DNA of 64,000 bases, from positions 156,463-220,462 of the forward strand of contig JAZSCN010000041.1 in NCBI GenBank assembly GCA_045602925.1, written 5' to 3'. Positions 23,546-33,350 of this stretch are shown here, piece by piece. Within the stretch, counting starts at the first letter, position 1, and each line of letters starts with the position of its first letter. Both the position numbers and the translations under genes were made by a program. Source of the stretch: UBA7477 sp045602925. Its GTDB lineage: Bacteria; Bacillota; Clostridia; Oscillospirales; Ruminococcaceae. Under the pieces are notes generated by a model. That model saw nothing but the letters and a program-made list of their open reading frames with translations. It did not search any database and was not told the origin of the DNA.

Positions 23546-24956
23546 ATTCTGTAATATTTTTCTTTGTTTCGACAAGATTTTGGAGCCACACGTTACTTTT
23601 AACCATAAAGAAGCCGATTATAACCTTGACAAGCTCTGTAAACTGGACTATAAAGAACACGGTTACTATGCCGAGGGTTGTATGCTTTGAGAGAATATAT
23701 GCGAGTGGTATGAGCAAGCACCATGAATAGACGCTATCGAAGACAAAGGTTATTGCAGTTTTTCCACCTGAGCGAAGTGTGAAGTATGTACTATGCGAGA
23801 ACGCGCACAGTGGCATTGCGAGGGCTGAGATAAGGATAAAGTCGGTTGCTAAATCCTTAACCACCTGCTCGGTTTTATAGATATCAGGAAAGAATCCACC
23901 GACGAGCGTCATAATTACAGATACGCCTGTACAGGCTACGACGCTAAAGAAAATCATTTTATTATCGGCGTCCTTAGCTTCCTTGAGTCTACCTGCTCCG
24001 AGATACTGACCGACGATTACTGATATACAGCAGCCGAGCTGGACATATACGACATTAAATAGGTTTGTGATTGTAGAAGATATATTCTGTGCGGCTACTA
24101 CCTCGAGGCCTCTATACGAATAGCACTTTGCGATAGCTGCCATACCCATTGCCCACAAAAGCTCATTACAAAGAAGTGGTACGCCTTTTTGCAAAATCTT
24201 ATAGAACACAGCTTTTGGAATTTTCAGGCTATCGTAGGCGCCTATGATAAACTCGTTCTTATGCTTATTCCAATGAGTCCAGACAATGACTATTACACAC
24301 TCTAAGACTCTGGCTATAACTGTAGCTATGGCTGCTCCCTTGACGCCGAGCTTTGGCATACCAAGCTTTCCGAAAATGAGGATATAGTCGAGGAACAGGT
24401 TCGCTACAACTGCTATCACAGATGCGAGCATTGGGACAAAGGTTTTGCCGGTTTCTCTTATTGTGCTCACATACACCTGGCAAATACCAAACGGCAACAG
24501 TGACAAAAGCATAATTCTGAGATACTGCTCGCCGAACTTTAAGGCAAGCTCGATATCACCGACCTCTGATGAGTCGTTAAGATATAGTGAGATAAGCCAA
24601 TCGCCATTAAACAAAAACAGCAAGAAGGCAAGCACGACGACAAAGAGCCCGGCATAAATTTTAAATCTAAAGGCATATGTTTGGCCTTCCTTATCGCCCT
24701 TACCAAAATACTGGGCAAAGAAAATTCCTGCACCTGCGACGCTACCGAATATGCCGATATTGAAAACAAACATGAGCTGGTTAACGATTGCAACGCCGGA
24801 CATTTGCTCTGTGCCGATTTGTCCGACCATTATATTATCAAGAAAGCTAACGAAGCTTGTTATTGCGTTCTGGACTATCATAGGTATGGCGATAGTCAGC
24901 ACCTTACGATAGAAATTTCTATCACCTATGAATTTCTCTTTAAACCTAGAAAACAT
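23544..24956 (-). CDS. MATE family efflux transporter
   Basis: A 470-residue membrane protein with 12 predicted spans in two related halves. The N-terminal block IAIPMIVQNAITSFVSFLDNIMVGQIGTEQ is split here as IAIPMIVQNAITSFV and LDNIMVGQIG, both typical of MATE exporters; the second half repeats the pattern with GVPLLCNELLWAMGMA. Such proteins expel cationic drugs or metabolites using Na+ or H+. Substrate unknown. It is a single gene with a consensus promoter, convergent with purC. Confidence 0.92.
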   Translation of the reverse strand: MFSRFKEKFIGDRNFYRKVLTIAIPMIVQNAITSFVSFLDNIMVGQIGTEQMSGVAIVNQLMFVFNIGIFGSVAGAGIFFAQYFGKGDKEGQTYAFRFKIYAGLFVVVLAFLLFLFNGDWLISLYLNDSSEVGDIELALKFGEQYLRIMLLSLLPFGICQVYVSTIRETGKTFVPMLASVIAVVANLFLDYILIFGKLGMPKLGVKGAAIATVIARVLECVIVIVWTHWNKHKNEFIIGAYDSLKIPKAVFYKILQKGVPLLCNELLWAMGMAAIAKCYSYRGLEVVAAQNISSTITNLFNVVYVQLGCCISVIVGQYLGAGRLKEAKDADNKMIFFSVVACTGVSVIMTLVGGFFPDIYKTEQVVKDLATDFILISALAMPLCAFSHSTYFTLRSGGKTAITFVFDSVYSWCLLIPLAYILSKHTTLGIVTVFFIVQFTELVKVIIGFFMVKSNVWLQNLVETKKNITE

Positions 24957-24988
24957 AAATACCCCTCTTAGTTGTATTATCTCAAAAA

Positions 24989-25017
24989 ATTATACAACAA
25001 AGAGAGGTTATTGTCAA
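24989..25017 (-). promoter_or_regulatory. Promoter of the MATE gene
   Basis: TTGACA, 17-bp spacer, TATAAT on the minus strand. Confidence 0.8.
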
Positions 25018-25075
25018 TTAGCAAGTTTACTTGATTTAGCACAAATTTACATCGAATAATCGACAGTTTTGCTAC

Positions 25076-25645
25076 TTAATCGTCATTTTTCTTATAGAGC
25101 ACCTTTTGGGCTACGTCGATTCTCTCATAGCTGACCTTATAACAGAAATGGCAGGTTGCGACAAGCAAAAGTGGGAGCAGTCCTATAAAAATCATTCTTG
25201 TCATCGGGATATCGGAAGCGGTAGTTTTTGTGCTTGCGAAAAGCTCTAAAATTGGGAAGTACGGCGAGTTAATAAGCTTAAACCAGCCAAGGAAGTTCCC
25301 GACGACACCGAGCTTTGAGCACCAGAGCACGACATATGTAATATAGTACGGGATTGCAGTCAGCGTGCCGAGTGTCAAGCCGAGCTTGGGGCGTTCTTTT
25401 TCGTTATGGAGTCTGACGTTTCCGCCTATTTTTCCACCTAGCTTTAGGAAATAGTCGGCAAATATACAAAGCATACAACCGAGTGAAGAAACTCCGAATA
25501 TTATGCTGGCAAACGCTCCGAGTGCTTTATACATAAAGACAAAGAAAAGAGCGAAGCTAAAGCCGATAAACCACGAGCCTACAAATCTTCCTAAGACCTG
25601 GAGGTACGAACGTTTCACGAGCTGTGAATTGTTTAAAAGTGCCAT
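25076..25645 (-). CDS. Hypothetical membrane protein, about four spans
   Basis: A 189-residue protein with hydrophobic segments at about 22-42, 43-68, 88-112 and 150-168, separated by charged loops (GGNVRLHNEKERPK). I do not recognise a family. It starts after GAAAGGATTAAATT. A small inverted repeat (AAGGCAA/TTGCCTT, 25661-25681) lies in its 5' leader. Single gene; the next plus-strand gene is divergent. Confidence 0.65.
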   Translation of the reverse strand: MALLNNSQLVKRSYLQVLGRFVGSWFIGFSFALFFVFMYKALGAFASIIFGVSSLGCMLCIFADYFLKLGGKIGGNVRLHNEKERPKLGLTLGTLTAIPYYITYVVLWCSKLGVVGNFLGWFKLINSPYFPILELFASTKTTASDIPMTRMIFIGLLPLLLVATCHFCYKVSYERIDVAQKVLYKKNDD

Positions 25646-25750
25646 AATTTAATCCTTTCAAAAGGCAACATGGCATTGCCTTATGGTATAATTTATTTTG
25701 GATATATGCTTTCATTCGACAAATAATATTAAAAAGAAAGGAATGATAGC

Positions 25751-25939
25751 ATGAAAACAAAGCACACTCAGTCTGCCTTTGACGGAACAAAGATATACTG
25801 TCCTAGACGCAGTGTTCATCCTGAGGGCATTACAAACATTATCACAGACAACTACACTGCACAAAACGGCAGGGTTTACAACGTCAGTGAAGAAAATGTC
25901 ATTTGTGCCAAGCACAGAGTTGACGAAAACAAAAAGTAG
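25751..25939 (+). CDS. Small hypothetical protein, 62 residues
   Basis: Starts MKTKHTQSAFDGTKIY and contains two cysteines and several His/Arg residues; no signal peptide or membrane span. An AAAGGAATG sequence lies upstream and a TATAAT with TG at -15 sits at 25687-25692, so a short transcript is plausible. It is the only rightward ORF in this stretch and is followed by a hairpin with a T-run. No family recognised. Confidence 0.6.
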   Translation: MKTKHTQSAFDGTKIYCPRRSVHPEGITNIITDNYTAQNGRVYNVSEENVICAKHRVDENKK

Positions 25940-25949
25940 CTTATTATAG

Positions 25950-25988
25950 GTCGGTAAAGTTGCGTTGTCTTCTTGCCGACTTATTTTT
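25950..25988 (+). terminator. Terminator of the 62-residue gene
   Basis: Stem GTCGGTAAAG against CTTGCCGAC with a bulge and one G-U pair, then TTATTTTTT. It runs into the end of hydF on the other strand. Confidence 0.6.
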
Positions 25989-27159
25989 TAAGCGGGCTGA
26001 CTGTTCTTTCTAAGATGCCATTCATATATGCAATAAGTGTACCATAGTTAGTTATTGGGACATTCTGTGCTTTTGCTGATTTATAGCGATATGCGACTTC
26101 TCTTTCTGAGAGCATACAGCCTCCACAATGCACTATAAGCTTATACCTAGAGAGGTCTGTAGGAAAGTCATTTCCACTTGAAAACTCGAAGGAAAGCTCC
26201 TTGCCCGTATGCTTTTTAATCCAATTAGGAAGCTTTACAGAGCCTATATCCTTACACTGTCTATGGTGGGTACAGCCTTCTGCCATAAGCACCACGTCGC
26301 CATCCTCAAGCTTTTCTATTGACATAACTGCGTCATATGCAAGACTTAGTATGCCCTTAAATCTAGCCATCAAGATAGAAAATGATGTCAGTGAGATATC
26401 CTCGGGGAGCATATTAGATACCTCGGCAAACGCTTGGGAATCGGTAATGACGAGTTTTGGTTTTACTGCAAGCTTGGAAATTGTTTCGGTCAAGGTTTCT
26501 GGCTTTGTACAGATAGGGACTGCACCACAATCTAGGGCATCTCTTATAACCTGCTGTTGAGGAAGGATAAGTCTACCTTTTGGGGCTGACTCATCTATTG
26601 GGATAACAAGGACTATTACATCGCCTTTTTCCAAGAGGTCGCTAACAAGATAGCTTTGGTTCTCTTCCGGCATGGCGAGTGTAAGGGCTTTTTTAAGCTC
26701 GTCTATCCCCTTACCTGTGAGTGAGCTTACAGATATATAGCCATCCTTTGATTCAAAGCAATTATTAACGTCACATTTTGTTCTGACCTTAACGAGTGGT
26801 ATATTCATTTGTGCGATACGAAAAAGCAGTTTAGCATCCTCGTCGGTAATGTCTTCTCCATCTGGAATAACAAAAACTGCGATATCGGTTTTTGTGAGCG
26901 TTGAGAGAGATTTTTCGACTCTCATTTTGCCAAGCTCGCCGACATCATCGATACCGGCTGTATCGGTAATAACAACGGGGCCGAGCGGCAAAAGCTCCAT
27001 AGCCTTAGACACGGGGTCTGTAGTTGTTCCTGCTACATCAGACACAATAGCGAGGCTTTGACCTGTGAGTGCATTGATGAGGCTGGACTTACCTGCATTT
27101 CTTCTGCCAAAGATACCTATATGGATTCTATTGGCAAGTGGGGTTGAGTTAAGGCTCAT
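25981..27159 (-). CDS. hydF: [FeFe]-hydrogenase maturation GTPase HydF
   Basis: A 392-residue scaffold protein on which the 2Fe subcluster of [FeFe] hydrogenase is assembled before transfer to HydA. The N-terminal GTPase domain has G1 GRRNAGKSS (18-26), the DTAG motif (G3) and RTKCD (G4-like). The C-terminal cluster domain has CTHHRQC (His and Cys ligands) and CGGCML. It lies 15 bases behind hydE. hydG and the hydrogenase itself are not in the window. Confidence 0.96.
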   Translation of the reverse strand: MSLNSTPLANRIHIGIFGRRNAGKSSLINALTGQSLAIVSDVAGTTTDPVSKAMELLPLGPVVITDTAGIDDVGELGKMRVEKSLSTLTKTDIAVFVIPDGEDITDEDAKLLFRIAQMNIPLVKVRTKCDVNNCFESKDGYISVSSLTGKGIDELKKALTLAMPEENQSYLVSDLLEKGDVIVLVIPIDESAPKGRLILPQQQVIRDALDCGAVPICTKPETLTETISKLAVKPKLVITDSQAFAEVSNMLPEDISLTSFSILMARFKGILSLAYDAVMSIEKLEDGDVVLMAEGCTHHRQCKDIGSVKLPNWIKKHTGKELSFEFSSGNDFPTDLSRYKLIVHCGGCMLSEREVAYRYKSAKAQNVPITNYGTLIAYMNGILERTVSPLKK

Positions 27160-27174
27160 TTATTGCACCTCTTT

Positions 27175-28191
27175 TTATACGGCAGTAAAGCCGAGCTTTA
27201 CTATTTTATTTCTTATAGAAGCTATCGTTTTTTCTGGTTCCTCGAACTCTAGCTCCTTATTATAGAGGCACTTAGGCTCGAAGGCAGCCTCACTATCGAG
27301 TGACACGGTCACGACATTTGCGCCGTATGTAATAGCTTTCTTTCTGCCCTTTTCGAGAAGAATATCGAGAGCTTCGTTTGCCACGATATCTGCATCAGGG
27401 CATATAAGTCTTAGCATTGCAATCATAAACAAGGTCTTATCAGCTTTTCCCGGTTTAAACTTTGCAAGCGGTGTATCGGGGTGTGGGATAAATGGTGAGA
27501 TATCGATACATTTTGCACCTATTTCCTTGATATATTTAAGGTTAGCTGCGTTTAAATCGTTACTACCGAATGGTGCGCCCACTAAGAAGCCTGTTCCCAT
27601 ATTGAAGCCGACCTGCTTTAGATAAGCGATACAGATTTGTCTATTATCGATAGAGCCTGTTGGACAGAGTCTTGAATAGCCTTCAGAATCTGAGGATTCA
27701 AATCTAAGGTTATATCCCTGTGCGCCTGCTCTGAAATACGAGAGATAGCTGGAATACTTCTTCTCGCCGAGTGAAAGCTCTAAGGTTGCGTCGGGATAGC
27801 TTTCTTTGATAGCAGTAATAATGCTACAGATATCGGAATCCGGGATATCGTCGGTTTCGCCTGAGCTGAGTTCAAAACGTCTTATACCGTTATCATAGCC
27901 GAGCTTTACTCTTTCCAAGACCTGCTCGTTATTTAAAAGATATCTGTTGCAGTTCATATTACTTTTTCTCACGCCACAGAAGAAGCAGTCGCTCTTACAG
28001 TGATTGGTGAGGCTTATTCTACCCTTTATGGTAATCTTATTCTGCAAGTTATCCGAGAGAAGCTTTCTCGCCTTTACAGATATGAAAGAATCGAGCCCTT
28101 CGTTTCTTGATTCGATAAGCTCCTTGATACTTTCGTTATCGAGCATACCTTCTTTTGCGAGCTTGGTAATAAGTGCGATTGGGTTAGCCAT
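27175..28191 (-). CDS. hydE: [FeFe]-hydrogenase maturation radical SAM enzyme HydE
   Basis: A 338-residue radical SAM protein. The CX3CX2C cluster motif is NHCKSDCFFCGVR (about 63-75). The segments RFELSSGETDDIPD, LRFESSDSEGYSRL, MGTGFLVGAPFGS and DISPFIPHPDTPLA match HydE and separate it from BioB. It helps make the dithiomethylamine ligand of the H-cluster. The gene is 13 bases behind the SDR gene and 15 before hydF. Confidence 0.94.
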   Translation of the reverse strand: MANPIALITKLAKEGMLDNESIKELIESRNEGLDSFISVKARKLLSDNLQNKITIKGRISLTNHCKSDCFFCGVRKSNMNCNRYLLNNEQVLERVKLGYDNGIRRFELSSGETDDIPDSDICSIITAIKESYPDATLELSLGEKKYSSYLSYFRAGAQGYNLRFESSDSEGYSRLCPTGSIDNRQICIAYLKQVGFNMGTGFLVGAPFGSNDLNAANLKYIKEIGAKCIDISPFIPHPDTPLAKFKPGKADKTLFMIAMLRLICPDADIVANEALDILLEKGRKKAITYGANVVTVSLDSEAAFEPKCLYNKELEFEEPEKTIASIRNKIVKLGFTAV

Positions 28192-28204
28192 ACTGTCACT
28201 TCCT

Positions 28205-28933
28205 TTAGATACACATTCCGCCGTTGACCTTAATCACGGCACCTGTGATATACGATGATTTTTCACTGGCAAGAAAGCAGACGCTATTGGCGATATCCTC
28301 AGGCGTACCGATTCTTGAAAGTGGAATTTCTTCAATTATGCTACTGATTTCGTCCTGCGTAAAGTCTTTATTCATAGGAGTATCAATCATACCTGCTGTG
28401 ATGCAGTTAACTCTTACACCTGACAGGCCGACCTCCTTAGCCAAGGCTTTTGTAAAGCCTATGAGTCCGGCCTTTGCTGAGGAATACACGACCTCGCAGG
28501 ATGCGCCGACCTCGCCCCACATAGACGAGATGTTTATAATATTACCGTATTTTTTACTTATCATTTTAGGCAAGACTGCTCTTGCACAGTGCATAGCGCC
28601 GACAAGGTTACAGCTTATAACCTCATTCATACGCTCGTTTGAGATATGTGTAAAGAGGTTAACATCGGCTACGCCTGCGTTATTGACGAGCAGGCTGACC
28701 TCGCCGAGTGCATTTTCACACTCTGCTATAGCATCTTGAACGCTCGTTACATCTGTTACGTTACATTTTACTGCTACAGCTTTACTATCATTTTTTGAAA
28801 GCTCCAGAGCCAGCTTTGCAGCTTCCTGCTCATTGGTGTTATAGCCGATTGCTACGTTATAGCCCATTTGCGACAAGGCTGTACATATCGCCTTACCTAT
28901 TCCGCCTGAGCCACCTGTTACGAATGCTGTCAT
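28205..28933 (-). CDS. ymfI: SDR reductase, probably EF-P 5-aminopentanone reductase
   Basis: A 242-residue short-chain dehydrogenase: cofactor motif TGGSGGIGKA (6-15), NNAG, catalytic Ser in NISSMWG and the YSSAK (YxxxK) motif. The sequence around SSMWGEVGASCEVVYSSAK resembles YmfI of Bacillus, which reduces the 5-aminopentanone on elongation factor P, rather than the fatty-acid enzyme FabG. FabG-like function is the alternative. It is 18 bases behind the Clp gene. Confidence 0.8.
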   Translation of the reverse strand: MTAFVTGGSGGIGKAICTALSQMGYNVAIGYNTNEQEAAKLALELSKNDSKAVAVKCNVTDVTSVQDAIAECENALGEVSLLVNNAGVADVNLFTHISNERMNEVISCNLVGAMHCARAVLPKMISKKYGNIINISSMWGEVGASCEVVYSSAKAGLIGFTKALAKEVGLSGVRVNCITAGMIDTPMNKDFTQDEISSIIEEIPLSRIGTPEDIANSVCFLASEKSSYITGAVIKVNGGMCI

Positions 28934-28951
28934 ACCTAAATACTCCTTAGA

Positions 28952-31216
28952 CTAGAGGGTACTGATTAAAAACTTATCGCCGTCTGTTGTAAGTGAAATA
29001 CCACACAGTACATTTTCTCCGCTATCTATTATAGCATTAGCGACGAGCTCCTCAATCTCATCTCTTATAACATGTCTTATATCTCTTGCGCCGAGCTTCT
29101 TACCGTAGGCCTTTTTAGCGCAGAGCTTTGTTACGCTCTCATCAAATATGAGCTTAATACCCTTTTCAGAGAGAGGCTCTTTCATTTCGCCTAGCATAAG
29201 CTCTGCTATCTTTGAGTAATCCTCCTCTGTTAGAGGGTTAAACACGACTATCTCGTCGACTCTACCCAAGAACTCCGGACGCAAGAACTGCGAGAGGGCC
29301 TTCATAGCTCTTTCTCTTGTAATATCGGCAGATGTTTTATTAAAGCCGACGCCGGTATCCTTATCGGTTGAACCTGCATTAGAGGTCATAACGATAATGG
29401 TATTCTCGAATGAGACGCTTCTACCCTGCGCGTCGTTAACCTTACCCTCGTCTAAAATCTGGAGAAGGATATTCATAACGTCGGGGTGTGCTTTTTCAAT
29501 CTCGTCAAACAGGACCACTGAATACGGCTTTCTTCTGACCTTTTCGGTAAGCTGTCCTGCGTCATCATAGCCGACATATCCAGGAGGTGAGCCTATAAGT
29601 CTTGCGACTGTATGCTTTTCCATATACTCAGACATATCGACTCTTATGATAGGCTCGGTAGCGTCGAAAAGCTCCTCGCCCAATACCTTTACAAGCTCGG
29701 TTTTACCGACACCTGTTGGGCCGACGAAGATAAAGCTTGCGGGTCTTAATCTTTTAGAGAGTCTGACTCTTGTACGCTTGACGGCTGCGGCTACCTTCTT
29801 TACGGCTTCGTCCTGACCGATAACACGCTTCTTCATGGCTTCCTCGAGTCCCTTGACCTTTTCATACTCGCTGACAGAGATTTTATTTGCGAGGATACCC
29901 GTCCAAAGCTCGATTACCTTAGACAAGTCCTCGTCTGTTACGCAGAGCTCTGAGGTAATCTTTTCTAGCTCTACGAGTCTGCTCTTTATTCTTTCGACCT
30001 CGGCTTTTTCGGTAGCGATGATTTCAAAATCCGGATTTTCTGAGGCTTCATACTCGGCAAGGAGGTTTTCGTGTTTTAAAAGCTCCTCATTGAGAGTATG
30101 CAGCTCGGCAATTTCCGGGCTCTTGATACTAGCACAGGCGCAGGCTTCGTCGAGCAAATCTATTGCCTTATCCGGCAGGAATCTATCGTTGATATAACGT
30201 TCCGAGAGGGTTGCACACTTTCTCAAAAGCTCGTCGGAGATATGGACTCTATGGTGCTGTTCGTAATACTGTCTTACGCCTTTGAGCACCTCATAGGTAT
30301 CCTCGATAGTTGGCTCGCTCACGGTAACCGGCTGGAAACGTCTTTCGAGCGCGCTATCCTTTTCGATATGCTTTCTATACTCCTTGAAGGTTGTGGCACC
30401 GATAATCTGCACCTCGCCTCTTGACAATGCGGGCTTCATAATATTTGCGGCATTCATAGAGCCTTCTGAGCTATCGCCTGCACCGACGAGGTTATGGACC
30501 TCATCGATAAAGAGTATTACGTTACCCTGCTCCTTGACCTCATCGATAAGGCCCTTACATCTACCTTCAAACTGTCCTCTGAACTGTGTACCTGCGACAA
30601 GTCCTGTAAGGTCAAGAAGATAGAGTTCCTTTTCCTTAAGGTGAAGTGGAACATTACCACCTGCTATTCTCTGGGCGATACCCTCGGCGATTGCAGTTTT
30701 ACCGACGCCAGGTTCACCTATAAGGCAAGGATTATTTTTTGTTCTTCTTGAGAGAATCTGGATAACTCTTTCAATCTCCTTATCTCTGCCTATGATATTA
30801 TCCATCTTGCCTTCTCTGGCTTTTTGGGTAAGATTAGTACAGAACTTATTGAGATATTTAAGTTCGCTTTCCTTATTCTTTTTATTCTTCTTATCCTTCT
30901 TTTTGGGGCTTTTGATATCGTCTGTATTTGGGTTTAGGTTACCCATAGCAGAGCCAAACAGACTACTTAGAAAGTTTGGCATTGTATCGTTTCCACCCTG
31001 CTCAAACGAGCCGTCTTCTATATCCATAAGCTGATTAGTGAGCTCCTCGAACTCTTCATCGCCTATTCCCATTTGCTTTAGATAGTCGTCAATCGGGGCA
31101 ACTCCCATTTCCTTAGCACACTTAAGGCAGAGGCCTTCGTTCTTTTTCTCGTTGCCATTCATTGTTGTTATGAACACTGCGGCAGGTCTTTTGCCACATC
31201 TTGAACACATCATCAT
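28952..31216 (-). CDS. ClpE-like Clp ATPase with N-terminal zinc finger
   Basis: A 754-residue AAA+ unfoldase. It starts with a four-cysteine zinc finger (Cys4, Cys7, Cys30, Cys33) as in ClpE, lacks the Clp-N repeats of ClpC, and has a charged linker (about 100-125). The first AAA domain has GEPGVGKT and FIDEVH, the middle region is a coiled coil, and the second AAA domain has GPTGVGKT and LFDEIEKAHPD. It should work with ClpP in protein quality control. Three consecutive ATG codons stand at the start, with AAGGAG upstream. It belongs to the long leftward gene run. Confidence 0.92.
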   Translation of the reverse strand: MMMCSRCGKRPAAVFITTMNGNEKKNEGLCLKCAKEMGVAPIDDYLKQMGIGDEEFEELTNQLMDIEDGSFEQGGNDTMPNFLSSLFGSAMGNLNPNTDDIKSPKKKDKKNKKNKESELKYLNKFCTNLTQKAREGKMDNIIGRDKEIERVIQILSRRTKNNPCLIGEPGVGKTAIAEGIAQRIAGGNVPLHLKEKELYLLDLTGLVAGTQFRGQFEGRCKGLIDEVKEQGNVILFIDEVHNLVGAGDSSEGSMNAANIMKPALSRGEVQIIGATTFKEYRKHIEKDSALERRFQPVTVSEPTIEDTYEVLKGVRQYYEQHHRVHISDELLRKCATLSERYINDRFLPDKAIDLLDEACACASIKSPEIAELHTLNEELLKHENLLAEYEASENPDFEIIATEKAEVERIKSRLVELEKITSELCVTDEDLSKVIELWTGILANKISVSEYEKVKGLEEAMKKRVIGQDEAVKKVAAAVKRTRVRLSKRLRPASFIFVGPTGVGKTELVKVLGEELFDATEPIIRVDMSEYMEKHTVARLIGSPPGYVGYDDAGQLTEKVRRKPYSVVLFDEIEKAHPDVMNILLQILDEGKVNDAQGRSVSFENTIIVMTSNAGSTDKDTGVGFNKTSADITRERAMKALSQFLRPEFLGRVDEIVVFNPLTEEDYSKIAELMLGEMKEPLSEKGIKLIFDESVTKLCAKKAYGKKLGARDIRHVIRDEIEELVANAIIDSGENVLCGISLTTDGDKFLISTL

Positions 31217-31237
31217 ACTTAAATTCTTCTCCTTAGC

Positions 31238-32098
31238 TTATCCACAAAGTGATTTAAATATCTTTGTTTTTTCTATAATATCTTCGTTAATTATGCTATC
31301 GCTTAGCACGCCGCTTTCGACCGCCATTGCAATTGCATTAGCTACGACAAGCACGATTATTACGCCTTCTGCGAGTCCCAATATCGCACCTGCAAATGAC
31401 ACGCCTGTTTTTGCGATTGGGATAATCTTTAAAACTGACAGAAGCAGGAACACTAGTCTTGCTAAAAGTGCACCGATTAAAAACAGCAATATTGTTGTAA
31501 CGCCCTTAAGCACCGGTTTGATTGCAGGTCTGGCGATAAGCTTTTCGAGGCGTTGTGCGGCTTTTTCGCTATCCTTATCTGAGAAAGCCTTTACGACATC
31601 TGAGAGCTTATTTTCTCCCTTATTCATAATACTTTGCAAAACCTTGACTGCCTTATTGGAATCCTCGCTGACATATTCCTTTATGCCCTCGTCGGTAAGG
31701 ATATAGTTAAGCTCGTTATTGATTTCGTCCTCGCTTAGCTTTATATTCTTAGACTTTGCGATAGCTTCGATTTCTTCAGCCACAGTTTTTTCAGACTGTG
31801 AAATTCTGGTAAGCTCCTTATCGGTAAGCTTTATATCAAACTTTTCTTCGACTGTTTTCTTGACAGTTTCTCTGGCTTTGCCGTCTTCTAGGACTTCTTC
31901 AAAGTTACTTTCGATTGCGCCCTTGACCTTATTATCGTAGATACTATTGGATATTGGCCCTGAAAACCAATATGCGACGAGTCCTGCTACGGCTATAACG
32001 ACAAGCGACCTAATTGAACCTGATATACCTCTGATATAGCCTAATACGCCTAGTCCTAAAATTATGACAATTACGCCTGCATCTAATGCTGTACTCAT
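31238..32098 (-). CDS. CvpA family protein with a large loop insertion
   Basis: A 286-residue membrane protein. Spans at about 5-24 and 27-45, then a helical charged stretch of about 140 residues (55-195), then two more spans at about 198-222 and 232-258. The pattern GLGVLGYIRGISGSIRSL matches CvpA proteins, which are usually near 165 residues, so the insertion is the odd part. Role in the family is poorly known (colicin V production, biofilm). 21 bases before the Clp gene. Confidence 0.82.
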   Translation of the reverse strand: MSTALDAGVIVIILGLGVLGYIRGISGSIRSLVVIAVAGLVAYWFSGPISNSIYDNKVKGAIESNFEEVLEDGKARETVKKTVEEKFDIKLTDKELTRISQSEKTVAEEIEAIAKSKNIKLSEDEINNELNYILTDEGIKEYVSEDSNKAVKVLQSIMNKGENKLSDVVKAFSDKDSEKAAQRLEKLIARPAIKPVLKGVTTILLFLIGALLARLVFLLLSVLKIIPIAKTGVSFAGAILGLAEGVIIVLVVANAIAMAVESGVLSDSIINEDIIEKTKIFKSLCG

Positions 32099-32128
32099 TT
32101 GTTCTTTATCCTTTCGTAAAGAAAAATA

Positions 32129-33316
32129 CTATTCTTTTTCTTCTAATTTAAGCTTATATATACTTCTGAAATCCTTGGCAAAAATTTCGCCATTAAGGAT
32201 AGAAAAGCTACTATAATCGGGAGATATACTATACTCGCCAGTCAGCTCACCGAGATTATTATAGATATACATCTTACTATCTGTCATAAGATACACGTTA
32301 GAATTCTGGCACAAAACCTGCTTGAAGGTACCATTTATTGTATGCTTTTTAATATCGGTTGATTCGCTTGAAGCGATAGTCAGCTCAAAGCTTGAATTAA
32401 CCACGCCTTTTTCGACAACTGCGGCAAGCTTTTGGTCGATAGCTGATGCTACAAGAGTTGTATCAAAATCATACTGTGAGATATACTCACCCACTGTATT
32501 CATATGGACAAGTCTTGTATCGGAGAGCATCCAAAGGCTACCTTCCTCGGAATATACTGTATCATAGACCATTACGGGAATATTGTCGATTGTAAAGACG
32601 GGCTCTGTTTGTGAAAAGCTTAGTGCTGTTATGCTACTCATAAGCTCGCCACCTGACGCCTTTATTGATGAGATAAGGCATCCGTCTCCTGTAGAATTAA
32701 GTGTAAGGTCGGTTACTCTTTGTGTACTTGACCAGAGAAATGCTTCCTTGCCCTTTTTATCATAGACAGTAAGGTATGCGGCATACTTATCGGTTTGTGT
32801 AACGACTGCTGAATAGTCGCTTGCGCCCAGCTTTGCCAGGATAATTTTCTCAGTAAACTGCTTAGAATAGACCTCGCCCTCGCTATTTATAACAACAAGG
32901 CTATATCCACCCTTATCGTAGAGCATTATCATTTCTTCGCCTGTAACACCGATAGGGTTTGCGAGTTTATGTTGTACTGACACTTGTTTTTCGCCCTTAT
33001 CGTTATAGATAATAACATTAGTATCGGTAACAAGCACCAGCTCATCGCCAAGTGCATACATTTCTGACGAGTTTGTTTCGCCAATTTCTATTGGAAAGTT
33101 GCCGTCGGCTTGGGTTGTGCTGCCTGATTGCACCTTATTGGTAGCACCTTTTATGGCATTTTTAACCTTTGGAAGCCACGCCTCGCTTGTGAGTATAATT
33201 GCCAAGACTATACAGGCAACTGCTGTAAATCCGATAATCTTTCTAAGCTTCTGCTTTCTCTTTTGCTTCTGTCTGGCTTTTCTTATATCTGTTTGGTAGG
33301 TTTTTTCCTTTGCCAT
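32129..33316 (-). CDS. DUF5711-type membrane-anchored beta-propeller protein
   Basis: A 395-residue protein: basic cytoplasmic start (KARQKQKRKQKLRK), one span at about 28-48, then an external part of about 330 residues made of short beta-rich repeats (VVINSEGEVYS, LTVYDKKGKEAFLWSS, MYIYNNLGELTGEYS) like a propeller. The layout matches DUF5711 proteins of Clostridia. Function unknown. It sits between truA (34 bases upstream) and the cvpA-like gene. Confidence 0.75.
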   Translation of the reverse strand: MAKEKTYQTDIRKARQKQKRKQKLRKIIGFTAVACIVLAIILTSEAWLPKVKNAIKGATNKVQSGSTTQADGNFPIEIGETNSSEMYALGDELVLVTDTNVIIYNDKGEKQVSVQHKLANPIGVTGEEMIMLYDKGGYSLVVINSEGEVYSKQFTEKIILAKLGASDYSAVVTQTDKYAAYLTVYDKKGKEAFLWSSTQRVTDLTLNSTGDGCLISSIKASGGELMSSITALSFSQTEPVFTIDNIPVMVYDTVYSEEGSLWMLSDTRLVHMNTVGEYISQYDFDTTLVASAIDQKLAAVVEKGVVNSSFELTIASSESTDIKKHTINGTFKQVLCQNSNVYLMTDSKMYIYNNLGELTGEYSISPDYSSFSILNGEIFAKDFRSIYKLKLEEKE

Positions 33317-33350
33317 TTAAGAAAGCATCTCCTTTCGTATTCTTTGTTCT

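Noticed and set aside
25661..25681. Terminator between 25076-25645 and the small plus-strand gene
   Set aside because: The stem is short and sits inside the 5' leader of the minus-strand gene with no T-run.
28205..28933. FabG of fatty-acid synthesis
   Set aside because: No fab genes nearby and the SSMWG...CEVVYS region fits YmfI better; kept as the alternative only.
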